Below, in pieces: positions 35,139-48,329 of a DNA stretch of 64,000 bases (position 1 is its first letter; every line of letters begins with the position of its first letter). Source of the stretch: Blumeriella jaapii (lineage: Eukaryota > Ascomycota > Leotiomycetes > Helotiales > Drepanopezizaceae). The notes beneath the pieces are model-generated. The model searched no databases. It was given only the letters and a program-made list of their open reading frames with translations, and was not told the DNA's origin. A program made the translations under genes and the position numbers. The stretch lies in NCBI GenBank assembly GCA_009599575.1, contig VWND01000008.1, positions 868,001 through 932,000 on the forward strand, read 5' to 3'.

Positions 35139-36912
35139 CTTGACGGTGTTGTTTGGTAGGGCTGGGATGTAGGGCAGATTTATTTTCAGGCGTCGAGGTT
35201 TCGAAAAAGTTCGCGAGCGCCAAGATTTTCCCACTGCGCTAGGCAATAATGAAGGCGGTGAAGCTAGCGCCGATTTAATCCACTCACTCGCTTACATCAC
35301 CCTCACTGTGAGTTCTAGTACTGTACAGTACAGTACTGCAATGAGCGATTGAAGGTATTTGAGTAAACACTTCCGCCAACGTATCCATAGAATGATATCT
35401 GCGGACGTAAAGACAGCATCCGCGGATCTACAGGCGTCTAGGTCGATCTTCGGGTATCATCTGTCGAGTCACGTGATCCCATCCACAGGATCTCCTCGAG
35501 TCTCGACTGCTCTACAAGCTCTTGCTTACAGTAGTATATACATATCTGGCAAAGCTGAATCTAAAATCTGGAAGGGCAAGATCTTGTCTATTTTTAGCTG
35601 TTACGCATTATGACAGAAGATCGTTTGAATGCCACCCCTGAAACATTAAGGGTTCGAGAAATAAACGCTTATCGAGTGAACAACAACAACTCTTTCAGGA
35701 TGCGAGATTCGACCTACGCAATGAGATTACTAATGCACAAACAATACTTTCAAACTACTTAACCAGGAGACCGAAGACCCCCCCTTTCCGGCAGAGCTGC
35801 GCCTACTGTACCAAGGTGGCACAGCCCAAATGCGAAACGCGGCAAGAATGTCAGTCCTAACAATACAGCGACAGCTGCAAATCGAATATGCTTCTGAATG
35901 CGAGCATTTGCAATTCAGCACCCAGTCATGAACTCCTTCACTTATCTGCGTTGTATTGCATGCCATGGCTTGAAGTAGAAATGTACAATCGTCATGAAGT
36001 TTTGGTAATGCTTCCCGCAGAACAGGGAAGGGGAAACAGTGTTATGAGCAAGCAAGCTTCCCAGTCTCCAAGCAACTCTTACAGTATTGCGGTTTAGAAT
36101 GGACTTACTCGGGCACTTGTGATACTAGAGACAGCACAGCGGGAGCTGGCAAGTTCTTACGAGAGCCCGATCTGAAGATAAAAGATTGCCGAGTTGGGAG
36201 GTTTGCTTGCAATGGAGTTTCACACGTGTGGTCTAGTCTCATTTGTCATGTTGGGAAGACGTTTGGTCAGATCAGTGACGGAGAAAAGAAAATCACACGA
36301 GGAGGAAGGGGGAAGAAAACAGTTCTAAACGGTTTTGCTCGTGTAGGAAAACAAGTTCGAGCAGCGTTTCGTGTATTGCAATGGCTCAAAACGTGAGTTG
36401 AGGCAACACACGTGATGAGCGATAGCCCAAAAAGTCAAGTCCTAAACGAGTCTCAAAAGCCGCATTTATGGTTTCAAAACAAAGCCCCTCGGCTAGCTCA
36501 GTCAAAGAATGGAGGAGGCTCACCTTAACCGAGCTGGTATATGCAACAGCCTTTATCATCTAGTGACCAAGATGTGCAAGTGTCGCGCATAGATGATCCG
36601 AGAAATGGTTTGTTACAGCCCACAGGGGAACCTACCTTGTGCTGAAGATCTCCCCCACCATAAAAGCCAAGGAGGGATATAGTGCTGTGCGAAATCCATC
36701 CGAGTTCCAAGTCAGACGTACTTACGTCGTTAATATACCCGGCTGTATTAAGGGGCTGTCACTCACAGCACCTCAGATCATCACCACCTGCAAATCTTCC
36801 GCACCAGAGCTACAAAGATGCGCAGCCCCCGCAGGTACTCGGTCGCACCTTTAGGAAGTAGGAAGCTGTAGCAGTACAGTACCTTGGTCTGTGACCACAG
36901 GATCTCACCACG
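35139..36912. other. 1.8-kb gap between NHP2 and pectate lyase
   Basis: AT-richer DNA with GTACTGTACAGTACAGTAC at about 35318-35338 and GCAGTACAGTACC at about 36871-36883, about 30 bp before the pectate lyase leader. No gene recognised. Confidence 0.5.
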
Positions 36913-38639
36913 ATGTTCTCATCTAGGCTATTTCCAGCACAGCTGCTATTGCTGGTCTGCTGCAACTTGCAACTGGCGCGAGCGGAACTGACACCCTACT
37001 CTGGCCCACCGCCAGAGCTCCCGCCGAATCGCGTCCCCTTCAGCTACGGCTCGCTGGCAACAGGCGGCGCAGGCGCCGACGCATCCTCTATCTTTCTCGT
37101 GGATAACATGCCCGACCTGCGGACCGCGCTCGAGCTCGATCGCCCACGCACCGTCTATGTGCAGGGGAATATTGCGGGCAACGAGATCACGGCGGGTGCG
37201 AACGGGAGCACGTTCGCGGATTGCCAGTGGTACATCGATGACAGCCCCGTGAAGCAGTTCAACTTTACCCGGTATGTGATGAGCTTAAACGAGAGCTTTA
37301 TGGAAAGCGTGAAGGCGGAGAGCCAGAGGGGGGGCACGATAGAGGGTATGAATGCGACCGAGTTTGAGTTGTTGTTGAAGGAGATACAGGTGAGTGTTTT
37401 TTTCTTAGCTGAGAAGCGCCCACCGTTCCTGTCTACTTGAGTCGGCCGGTGCCCAGGACCCCCCATTCAGGAGTTCCCAATCTGCTTTCCGTTGCTTGAG
37501 AAACGTTATGATATGCTGTGAAGTGCGTGACTAACAGTCGATCTAGAGCGTTCGATCAAGAGTCCAGAATAGTCAGAAAAAGTGGGAATCGATCGATGCC
37601 AAATCTGATCTGACGCTCATCGGGATGGACGAAAATGCTCACCTGAACGGCGTCAGTATGATATTCAATAACGTATCCAACGTGATAAGTAGGGCACCCA
37701 CAAACATCCGTCGAGGCACATGTTCCAAGCTGACCACTGTCTGTAGTTCGCAATCTCAAGATGACACCGCCCGAGGACTGTTTTCCGTCCCCTGAGTCCC
37801 CGACGGCATGGAACGCGCGCTACGATGCCATGTCTCTAGTCACGTCGACGAACTTCTGGATCGACGGCAACATTCTAGCCGACCGGCCCGACCCCATCAC
37901 CCCGGAGCCCCTCGTCTTTGGCCTTCAGGTCGACCGCTACGATGGGCTCATGGACTGCGAGGATGGAACCGACAACATCACCTTTTCGCACAATATCGTG
38001 GCCAATCACCATAAGGCCTTGCTTCTCGGCGGAGGATTGAAGGAGCGTGATCGCAGCCTGGGAAAGATGCACTTCATGATCTTTGGGAACTGGTTTCAAA
38101 ACTCGCGATCACGCAACCCGATGATGCGCTTCGGCACCTTCTACATCATGAACAACCTCTATACGTTCGACAACGTGTCGGCCACGTCTAACAAGGTCCT
38201 GGAGAACAATTTAGGCGTGCTCACCGAGTCGACGGTGCTGGTTGGGGGAAATGTCTTCCAGAACGCGGTGGGTAACAATGGCGAGTCAAGGATCTTTGGG
38301 TACTCCGCGCTGTCGAGCATCGATACGCCGGCGAGACTTTGCATACCACATTCGGAGACGAACCTACCCGAGGGCTTGCAGGGCCTCGGCGGGCCCAGCT
38401 CACTGAATGGCCTGGAGATTGATTTGAAGGCGGATGCGTTGGCGACCTTCGCGCGTGCGGTCGCCGGTCTCGCCGATAGTGTAATTGACACTCTTGATAG
38501 TGTAATTAACGGCACTTTGTTGGTCGGTTGCGAAGGCTTCGCTGTTCAGGAGGTCCCCGCTACTTTTCCAACGACGGCGGAGGTCGAGTTGTATGTTCGG
38601 CAGGAGGCGGGACAGATCGTAGCAGGAGGCTGTGTGTAG
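36913..38639 (+). CDS. Secreted pectate lyase-like protein (PL1 family)
   Basis: Parallel beta-helix polysaccharide lyase related to PL1 pectate lyases, which cleave homogalacturonan by Ca2+-dependent beta-elimination. Exons 36913-37389, 37547-37688 and 37747-38639 give 503 residues. Seen: signal peptide (FPAQLLLLVCCNLQLARA), KSDLTLIGMDENAHLNGVSM, STNFWIDGNILADRPD, YDGLMDCEDGTDNITFSHNI with VANHHKALLLGGG, and IFGNWFQNSRSRNPMMRFGT with FYIMNNLYTFDNV. The RNPMMRFG block keeps the family Arg and the HHKALLLG block the Lys. The usual WIDH is WIDG, so activity cannot be assumed. There are extra residues before strand 1 (about 130-160) and several N-glycosylation sites. Probably extracellular, acting on plant cell walls. 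Confidence 0.88.
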
Positions 38640-40135
38640 CCATGTAATGCGTGTCTTCTTCAAAGATGTATATATTTTTATTGATAGTTCTAATCGAAAG
38701 AGACCAAAAAGACCCTGAAATGATCAAGCATGCTTTTCTTGTGGAAGAGCGTCAGTCTTGTCGTTCTGGAGCATCGCGTACTTACCTACCTCGTCGGCAC
38801 TCTCGCCCCGGCGTCCACCGTCAGATGATGTACAACTGAACAGTGAGGCGCAACATTGTTTACTTACCTGCTCACCTACCCCTTGCAATCCGTATCCGCC
38901 AATGAGTTATCTTCGGGTAAACTACCCTTGACTTTACCTACTCCTGGGTATCTTGCCCTTTTTTCCCTCGAGTCGAGGCGAAGCAAGAACCTCGAGAAAA
39001 AAGTCTTGGTTGTGTCTCATCTTGAGGATCATACCAAGGGGAGTCATGACCAGCTATTGCTTGGTAAAGTGAGTGGAGTGGAATAGAGTAGGTCGCTCTC
39101 CAAGTTCTGATGGAGCAATCTCGACACACGGCATTCATTGCTTGCTGTAGATTCAGGGGCTCGCAGAAATACTTCACTCTCGGGTGGTGAAAGGCGGAGG
39201 AAAGACGTTGTTCTTCGTCACGTGGCGGAGAAGCGGATCAACCTCGGTCGGGCCTCGGGACCGGGGAATAAGTGGCCGATGGAAGCACGGCTCAGGCGGT
39301 CTGGGCTTTTGATTGTTACTGTGCAGCATTTGTATACAGTAATGTACCATGCAGGGTATGTAATCGCAATGCATATGTACGGTATGTAAATACATATATA
39401 TGCACCTCCGTAAATGTACATAACTATATATACAATTACGGATATGCTTATGCTCAAGTGTACGGTACATAAACATTACATATACTGAACTGTACTATAT
39501 ATACAGTACAAATACAGTAAATGTACAGTACTGTATATACACACAAACACATGCATGCGTATTTATATATTTACACCTTTTCCACTCCATATTAAACCAA
39601 ACCCTCTCCCCCCCAACATCTTCATCCTCTCTTCATCTCTGCTTCTCTTCTCAACTCCCCTTCTCTCCAGCTCCCCTCATCGTCTGGATCCTCGTCGTTG
39701 CCATCATCTCCCATCTCCCATCTCTCATCCTCGACTCCGGATCGCCTTACCCGAATCCCCATTGTTCCATCCACCCGGTCGACCGACTTGCCGTGCGGGC
39801 AGCGCTGCGTGGTGGGGAAACCCCGCAGTTAGCAGTTAGTTGCGTCGTGGGCTCGACCCTTCTTACAGTACTTCGAGAATCGAGTCTCTTCTCGTCCAAG
39901 AGACTCAATTCAATCAATCAATCAATCAATCAACCATTCAATTGGCAATCAATCAGTCGAAAGTCAACCCATCGACAACCAATCATTCAATCATTCAATC
40001 AATCAACCAATCCAACCCGAGCAACCGGGATCCCATCCCAACCCAGCATCGCAGATCGCATTGCATTGCGAGCTGCATCAGTTCTCGATCCATCGCACAT
40101 CCCCCCAACCCAAATTCTATCCGCCGTCCATCATC
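38640..40135. repeat. gap with TACAGTA cluster and (TCAA)n leader repeats
   Basis: Dense TACAGTA/ATGTACGG motifs at about 39320-39545, and (TCAATCAA)n tetranucleotide runs at about 39905-40012, 120-230 bp upstream of the acetyl-CoA synthetase start and so perhaps in its promoter or leader. No gene recognised. Confidence 0.8.
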
Positions 40136-42710
40136 ATGTCCGAAGGCGACGTGAAGCCCGCAGTGCCCGTCGTGGCCGAAGCCCACCAGGTGGACACCTT
40201 CCGTGAGTCGAGTCGCGTCGAGTCGTGGTCGGTGCCGTGCGCGCGTGCTGATGTGTGATCTGCCCTCTCTAGATCCTCCCCAGAAGATGTTTGCCAGTAA
40301 GCAGCAGATCCCGATCCCCCGATTCTGATGGTATCGCGAGAAGACGAGGTCGGCCAGCCAGCGTTAACCGTATGCTAGAACATCCCAGCAAACCCCATAT
40401 CAATGGTACGTGCTTCTCCTCCCTTGCTTGACCAGCAGCCAGCAACTGACAGGGAGCAGGTCTCGAGGAGTACCAGACCATGTACAAGGAGTCCATTGCC
40501 GAGCCGCACAAGTTCTGGGGCAAGATGGCCCGCGAGCTCCTCACATGGCAGCGAGACTTCGAGACCGTGCATGCCGGCTCCCTCGAGCACGGTAACAACG
40601 CCTGGTTCCTCGAGGGCCAGCTCAATGCCTCCTTCAACTGCGTCGATCGTCACGCCTTCAAGAACCCCGACAAGCCAGCTATCATCTACGAGGCCGATGA
40701 TGCCGGCGACGGCCGCACCCTCACGTATGGCGAGCTCCTGCGCGAGGTCTGCCGGACCGCCTATGTCCTGAAGCAGATGGGCGTCAAGAAGGGCGACACG
40801 GTCGCCATCTACTTGCCCATGATCCCCGAGGCTTTGATCGCCTTCCTCGCCTGTGCCCGCATCGGCGCCGTGCACTCGGTCGTGTTTGCCGGCTTTTCGT
40901 CCGACTCCCTCCGTGACCGGGTCAACGATGCGCAGTCCAAGGTCGTCATCACGACCGACGAGGGCAAGCGTGGCGGCAAGTTGATCGGCACCAAGAAGAT
41001 CGTAGACGACGCGCTCAAGCAGTGTCCGGATGTGACCCACTGCTTGGTCTACAAGCGAACCGGCGCCGAGGTGCCCTTCACCAAGGGTCGCGATTGGTGG
41101 TGGCACGAGGAGGTCGAGAAGTGGCCGAGTTATCTGGCGCCGGAGCCGATGAACTCGGAAGATCCCCTTTTCCTGCTCTACACGTCGGGTTCGACGGGTA
41201 AGCCCAAGGGCGTCATGCACTCGACGGCTGGCTATCTGATCGGCGCTGCTGCCACGGGGAAGTATGTCTTTGACATCCACGATTCGGACAAGTTCTTCTG
41301 CGGTGGGGATGTTGGCTGGATTACCGGTCACACCTACGTCGTGTACGCCCCCCTGTTGCTTGGAGTTGCCACGGTTGTCTTCGAAGGAACCCCTGCGTAT
41401 CCCAACTTCTCACGATACTGGGACATTATCGAGAAGCACGAGGTGACCCAGTTTTACGTGGCGCCTACCGCTCTGAGATTGCTGAAGCGAGCGGGTGACC
41501 AGCACGTGAAGGCCCAGATGAAGCATCTCCGAGTTTTGGGCTCGGTTGGAGAGCCGATTGCTGCTGAGGTGTGGAAGTGGTACTTTGAAATCGTGGGAAA
41601 GGAGGAGGCGCACGTTGTGGACGTAGGTTTTCCGTCCCAAGTCGTTGACGTATCTTGCTCACAGAATCAGACATACTGGCAAACCGAGACAGGTTCTCAT
41701 GTCATCACCCCCTTGGCGGGTGTCACACCTACCAAGCCTGGCTCTGCGTCTCTGCCCTTCTTCGGCATCGAGCCCGCGATCATCGACCCGGTCTCGGGTG
41801 AGGAGATCCATGGCAACGATGTCGAGGGTGTCTTGGCGTTCAAGCAGCCGTGGCCGAGCATGGCTCGCACCGTCTGGGGTGCTCACAAGAGATACATGGA
41901 CACGTATCTAAATGTTTACAAGGGATACTACGTACGTCGTGGCTCCATTGCCGCACTTTCTACCATTCTTGCGGTTTTCAAAACGGCTTGGCTAACGAGT
42001 CCCTAGTTCACGGGTGATGGCGCTGGCCGTGATCACGAAGGCTATTACTGGATCCGAGGCCGCGTCGACGACGTCGTCAACGTTTCCGGCCACCGTCTCT
42101 CCACTGCCGAAATCGAAGCAGCGCTGATCGAGCACGACGCTGTCGCCGAAGCCGCCGTCGTCGGCGTAAACGATGAGCTCACCGGCCAAGCAGTCAACGC
42201 ATTCGTCGCCATCAAGGAAGGCCACGAAGTCAACGACCAACTGCGCAAGGATCTAATTCTGCAGGTCAGGAAGAGCATCGGGCCATTTGCCGCCCCGAAG
42301 GCGATCTTGGTCGTGCCCGACTTGCCGAAGACGAGGAGCGGGAAGATTATGAGACGTATCTTGAGGAAGATTCTGGCTGGGGAGGAGGACCAGTTGGGAG
42401 ATATTTCGACGGTATGTTTTATCTTTCTTGTGCATGTTCCGAATATCCTTTGCGGGGTGCTATGCTGCGGCACATGATACTGCCCTGTACCACCTATGGA
42501 CTTCCGTGAGGGGTAGCAGTCCATTGTAGCGTGACAAAATTTTTTTATCACACGGCGGGATCTCGACCACAGATATTGACCCGTGGACTTTCGCGCCACG
42601 AATCTACCAACCCACAGCAGAACTTAAAAGCTAACGAAAATGTCCAGCTCTCTGACCCCAGCGTTGTCGACAAGATCATCGAGACGGTCAAGGAATCGCG
42701 GAAGAAGTGA
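40136..42710 (+). CDS. facA: Acetyl-CoA synthetase
   Basis: Converts acetate, ATP and CoA to acetyl-CoA via acetyl-AMP; the enzyme for growth on acetate and for nucleocytosolic acetyl-CoA. Seven exons join in phase: 40136-40202, 40273-40296 (24 nt), 40379-40405 (27 nt), 40460-41622, 41671-41931, 42007-42411, 42648-42710; 669 residues, the family length. Motifs: [11 protein letters not shown] (nucleotide binding), [49 protein letters not shown], and [14 protein letters not shown] with the catalytic Lys that is regulated by acetylation in the family. The tiny exons 2 and 3 encode [20 protein letters not shown] together with flanking codons. Acceptor choice for exon 5 is ambiguous (41665 or 41671); family conservation favours 41671. 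Confidence 0.95.
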
Positions 42711-43869
42711 AGCTGACATGACGATACTTTGGAAATTTGAAGCCGGGTGCTTGTTTTTGGAACTTGTAATATGGAGGTTTCTTGTATCCTACTCGTCCTA
42801 TGTACGTATGTACCGCGGGATGTCGAAGGTTGAATGTGGAACGTTGGAAGAGCAAAGTGGAAAACTGAAAGTGGAAAGTTCACAAATACAAAAACTACCT
42901 GAAATGAAATGTTTCACCTTACCAGATTCTCTTTCTTCAATGTGCGTGTCAAGGCCGATTCGGACCAACCGATCGACATTTCGCACATACCGTGATGGTA
43001 CTGTATGTATACACAAATGTTTCATACAACACGACAGAGACAGAGAGAAAGAAAGAGAGAGAGAGAGCTTAACACAAACACATAATGGCTACATATATCC
43101 ATCCATCCATACATGCTTCCTCCTACCTTCCTTACTCAGTCAGCCCTATGTATACCACACCATTGTGGAGGCGCGCAGAGGAGGTAAATAGATATAGGTA
43201 CTAGATACTGTCTGTAACCACTTCGATAACAGTCTTGTTCTGTCTGCTTTGCCATTCATGCATGCATGCAAGCATGCATTCATTCATTATCCGCCCTATC
43301 CAACTCAACGAGAGCTACCTACCTACAGTAGCTAGCTAGGTACGCTTCTCATTTCTATGTACATACAGACAGACAGTTCCTCCCTCTCTGCACGACCCGT
43401 TGGACTCGCTCGCTCGCTCGCTTGCTCCTACAACACGCAATTATGTATGTGTGTACGTGTTGTGTGTGCGAGTATGCAGACGCGATCCGTTCGTCCATCC
43501 CGAAGCCTAGCTGCCTGGCTGACCATCAACGGGGGTGGGTAGTCCTCTCCTCTATGCTCTCTGCACCCCCTCCCCCCGACGTTTCCTTGCCTTCACTCAC
43601 GTAGGGCATGCCGGTTGAGTGCGATTCAATAAATCCAAGCAGCTCAGCTCAACCCAACCCAGTCCAACGCAATCCATAGTATCCAACCCAAAAGCCCCGC
43701 GCCCACAAAATGCACAGTACCATTACGAATATGCAGCCAAAACCCCATACCAAGAACGAAAACTCCGAATCAAGCGATGCGACGGCTATGGAGTTACCCA
43801 GTCGCGTGCTTTTGGTACCGTGACCCCAAAAAATCAAACTTTTCTGCCTTTCTCTTCTCTCTTTCACTT
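42711..43869. repeat. gap with AG, CATG and other simple repeats
   Basis: (GA)n at about 43035-43070, (CATGCATG)n at about 43256-43290, (CGCT)n at 43410-43422, and short TAGC palindromes. No gene recognised; it holds two convergent 3' ends. Confidence 0.7.
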
Positions 43870-46341
43870 TTAAGCGTAACGCACGCTGGGTTGCCACGCC
43901 GGGGCCGGTTCCCTCAGCTGTAGTAACGGCGGTAGTCCCGGCGGTGGTGCTTCAGCAAAGTTCACCTGAGACTGTCCAGCCCACGGCTGTGCTGGTGGGC
44001 GAAGATAGTTACGCCGACTGCGCACGCATCTCGAGATGATGCACGACAGTAGAGAGAGAAGAAGTAAACCGCCAACGACGGACGACATAACAATGACAAG
44101 CGTCTTGTTGCGACTGACCCAGCTGGTGATTTCCTTGCCCACCGTAGAACCCTTGCACAGCCCGTTCACGCACTTTCCGCCACCGTCGCAGGAAGAGCCG
44201 TCGAGGAAATTCTGCTGCATGGAGTAGCAGACGTTCGGGCCGAACTCGGGGGATGCGCAGGATATCTGGCAGCCGGAATGGGAACAGGCGTAGGTGTCGT
44301 TCTCTTGGGTAAAGGAGCCCATGAGGGTCTTGCATTGGAGGTCGCGGGAGGTGCATTGACCAGAAGCACACTCGAGTTTTTTGCCGCAAGATGTCCCTGG
44401 GCCAGGTTAGCATCGTCGTAGAAGAGATGAAGGGTAACTTACCATCTGGGGCCGTCGCATCGGCTGGGCAAGTAGCAGTGCTCCCATCACATGTCTCTTG
44501 CGGGTCGCAAGTACCAGTGCTAGCTCGGCATACCGTGCCGCTCGAGGCAAACTGACAAGTACCAGTGCAGCAGTCCTCGTTGCTAGGGTCACAGACGGCG
44601 CTGGGCTTAAATTTGCACGTGGTGGGCTCGCAGCAGGGGTTGTTTCCACAGCCAGCAGTCCCGCCACAATCGCAGTCCTCTCCGGTCTCAACAATGCCAT
44701 TTCCACACTGGCTTCCAGAGATGGTCGTGACGTCTCTGTTGGCTGTCAAGCAACTTGTCTTGACACTGTTCCTTCCTATAGCGTTGCATATATTCCCAAT
44801 AGTACAAGGCGAGAACTTCTGGATGTTGGGAGAAGTGCTAGGGTTCATGAGGTATTGCCCGCCGGCATCACAAACCGTAGAGCTCAATGGGCAGCATTGC
44901 TGAGACTTGAGACTGGTGCCATCGCTGCAAGTCGCCGACGTGCAATCGTGAACTGCACCAAAGGTGTGGCCAGTTTCGTGAGCAACAACCTGCCACTCGT
45001 TGCTGGTCCGTACAACAACGTTGGCTCCGCTGACAGTCTCATTGCCGGAGTTCGTGGTGGACACCTGAGATGTAGCAACACAAGCTTGTCCCAGCCATGC
45101 AAGTCCGACGGCAGAGCCAGAGCCACATTTGCTGAGCAGAGTCCAGTAGGCATTGGTGTCGGGTCGTTCGCCTCTCCATCCCGAGAAGAGGTTCAATCGA
45201 TCTTGAATCGTAACGCTGTCACTGCATCCCACGTTCCAAGGCGTGGCCGTCTGAGGTGTTATGGGGCATGACGCATCACTGATCGTCAAGTTCTGAATGC
45301 CTAAAGTGATATTAAAGCTATCCTCGTACTGGACAGAAGCCATGTTTAACACGCTGATAATATTCGCCCTGGCAGAAGAGGTCGAGTTGAAGTCGGCCGT
45401 ATATGTGCAATCTGTGGCCACACCAACCAGAGCAACCCTCCGGGTTGAAGGGCATCCAGCAGAGTTTCCAACGGTGCTTGACAAGTCAACACCTGCCGAG
45501 TTGCCGATGGTCTGCCCATCAATTTGGCGGCCCAGGAGTTTTTTGCTATACAAGGAGCCAAAGTCATCTTCGTCCCTCTTCGCCATTCCAGTATAGATCG
45601 GGTGGTCCGATTGCGTGTTGAAATTTAGGGCATTCGCGGAGCACGCGCCGTCACTGCCCAAGCCTCTCTTGAGCTCGCCGTGGGCATGTCCTTCAAGATC
45701 CATGTAATCTTCGGTGCTGATGTCCGAGTCTCTCCATACGACCATGTACTCCTTCCCCTTGCCATCCAGATTCGGATCTTGAGGGTGTTTCGTCTGCATG
45801 TAATGCGTTCGGGTCTGGACATGGTGATGGTCCCCATCAAGTCTGAATGCTCCCTCGAACAGCGGCTCTGCGCCATCCTGCGTCACCATGATCCTCGCCC
45901 AGCCCACGTTCGTCCACTCGGCCTGTGCCGGATGCTGCAACCAGGCCTGGCCTTTGAAAACCCTATACGCGGAGCGATCGATGGGCTCCTCGGTCCTGAT
46001 CGTTCCATCCGGTGCCAGATGCTGTATCGTCGCCCCTTCCTGAATGACATCGTGGTTCGGAGCCAACGTCAGCCTGATCCTTTGTTCACCGGCGTGCAGG
46101 GCAAAGGTCAGCTCGAAGTGCGACAGGGCGTGGACCCGGTGCGAGGGGGTGTGGAACTTCGCATTTTCCACGCGTGTTAAGTAGGTTAACGGGTTCCGTT
46201 CCGTCGAGTGTGCTATGTACCTTGAGATTAGCGTGTCTGTGGATGCGGCGGCATCTCTGGAGAATGTCACAACGTACCATTAGATGTAGAGAAGAGGCAC
46301 ACGCTGGCCAGGGCCGCTGCTATGCTCTGCAAGATGAACAT
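43870..46341 (-). CDS. ADAM-type zinc metalloprotease, membrane anchored
   Basis: Reprolysin-type (M12B) metalloprotease with disintegrin domain, like fungal ADM proteins; probably a surface sheddase. Exons 46278-46341, 44443-46236 and 43870-44396 join in phase to 794 residues. Seen: signal peptide MFILQSIAAALASVCLFSTS; propeptide (TPSHRVHALSHFELTF); catalytic site HETGHTFGAVHD (His-441, His-445, His-451, Glu-442); a Cys-rich disintegrin-like region (GEDCDCGGTAGCGNNPCCEP); CxxGxC-type repeats; one transmembrane helix (about 718-741, LVIVMSSVVGGLLLLSLLSC); and a Pro-rich cytosolic tail (PPPGLPPLLQL). The first intron is only 41 nt (46237-46277) and less certain, though it restores frame. The start ATG follows a long Pro/Ser upstream frame that I reject as leader. 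Confidence 0.92.
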
Positions 46342-48329
46342 TGTGTTCGTGGGGTGTGTAGGGACGGTGCTAGTCCACAAGACGGGCGGATGATCCAGAT
46401 CTCCAAAATCCGAGTATACGTGCCAGCTACGAGTCGCGCACCCTACGCACTCCAGTCGGTCTCCACGATGAACATCCGCCGCCGCCTCTTTCAGCTGTTT
46501 GCCGCCCTGCCCTGCGCCGGATCCGTGAGTGTGTGAGCAGCGATTATTCCCTCCTCGGCGCGCACACGTACAACCATCGACCAGCGAAACGAGAGACCGA
46601 GAGCCGCAAGAGATTAGAGTATCGGAGGGAACGTTAAGGTTGAGTGAGAGTGAGGTTGGGGGTGGCGAGAGAGGGATTGAAGTGGTGGTCGAGTGGTGGT
46701 CGAGAGGTGGAGTGAGTGGTGGAGTTGAAAGGAAGGAGAGCGGGTGGCAGTAGTCGGATGGGGTGTGAGAAGAGCGAAGCGCCAATTCGAAGTCGAGAGG
46801 GTTTCAGAGAGACATGTAAGCAAGCACTCAACACACTCGCGGTGGAGAGCCGGAAACAATGCGATCCCTCGACTCGAGAACAAGAACAACCAAACTTCTT
46901 CTTCTTCTTCCTCTTCTTCCTCTTCCTCTTCCTCCTCCTCCTCTTCTTCTTCTTCTCGGGTTCTATTTCCCATCGAGTTCTCGACTCGAGCGTCGTGCTG
47001 ACATCAGCCCTCAGCCTCCATTGAGGTACAGTACATACTGTACATCGTACTGTAACCACTCATTGATACTTTCTAACTCTTACCGGACAAGCTACCGTAC
47101 AACAGGATGGCATAAGCTTGTTCGTTTACATGCGAAGCCTTCGCATCATATACGCGGCCTCCAAAGACTGAGCTCGATTTGCTGTGTTTGACAAGCCCCG
47201 AACCCGCATGACAAGGACATCCACCAACCACGTTTCAGCCGGCACAGGCTTGACCTCTTCCATCCGGGACGCCGGGTGTCCGTGTTCGCACGCCGAGATG
47301 GAGTACAGTACTGTACAGTGTTGTACACACAGTAGGTGCTTGACTGGACTGGACTGGACTGGACTGGACGGAACTGCATTGCACTGCACTGCACTGGACG
47401 CGTCAGATCAGAGGCGGTGCTGCGCTTGCCGCGTCACAAGCTTTCGGACATACGGGACCATGTACAGTACATACAGTACTGTATATACATACATACTGCG
47501 GAAGGGACTGGAGCGGGATTCAGGCCGGCATAGCCATCTTGAATCGAGCATCTTCTCCGAAAGCGATGTGGGCACGGGTGTGCTTGGCTGCGCAAGAGTC
47601 AAGAGATGCGAAACCTTTTCAGAAGCATGCCGCCCCCCCCGGTGCGTGAGCTTGGCTGGGTGGATTGTTTTGTTATTAAACACCGCTGTCTGTGCGGCTG
47701 ATAGCCAAACTTCAAACTTCTCGACTTAGGCACACTTTGGCATATTGATCCACGTTTTACGAAGTACTGTGTACAGTATAGTATAGTACCGACGAATCTC
47801 GGAGGGTCTGGCGTGTTTCTTGATCCACGTTTTACGAAGTACAGTATAGTACAGACGAATCTCGGAGGGTCTGGTGCGTTTCTTGATCCACGTTTTACGA
47901 AGTACAATACAATTCAGACGAATCTCGGAGGGTCGAACCAAGTGTCAAACGTGCAGGCTGCAGCGCCGAGGGCCAAGCACTCACACTTGTCAAACTTGGT
48001 AGTAATTCGGACGATTCTTGCCCACGTGAGTCTTTGAAGCCCATCTAACGCCGGCCAGTTGAAGTGTGGACGTGGTGAAATCATTCGATTTCTTGCCTGA
48101 TCGAAAGTCGATACACACTACGGTACAGTACCTGCCAGCAACGGCCTCATCCACGGCTAGGTGTAAGTTGCAGAAAGGAGAGTCCAAGATTCTTTACTGA
48201 TGCAAGCCCGTCCTAACGCCAATAAGCTCAATTTCATGCAGCAGTCGCTCTCGCTCACGAGTACCAGACCCATGGTCGTTAAGTCGTGAAAAGGATAAAC
48301 AACGGAGAAGATGAGAACCGAGGCTGCAG
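46342..48329. repeat. gap with (CTT)n, CTGGA repeats and a 63-bp triplicate
   Basis: (CTT/CTC)n at about 46893-46958, (GGACT)n then (TGCAC)n at about 47343-47398, TACAGTAC clusters at 47022-47055, 47302-47335, 47460-47492, and the tandem repeat listed separately at 47745-47934. No gene recognised. Confidence 0.75.
47745..47934. repeat. three tandem copies of a 63-75 bp unit
   Basis: Copies start at 47745, 47820 and 47883, each opening TTGATCCACGTTTTACGAAG and ending near GACGAATCTCGGAGGGTC. The middles vary only in a TACAGTATAGTAC-like core; the first copy has a 12-bp longer core. All minus-strand frames through it are repeat effects. Confidence 0.95.

Noticed and set aside
46267..46785. In-frame extension upstream of the ADAM start
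   Set aside because: Pro/Ser-rich, no better start; the signal peptide begins at the ATG at 46341.
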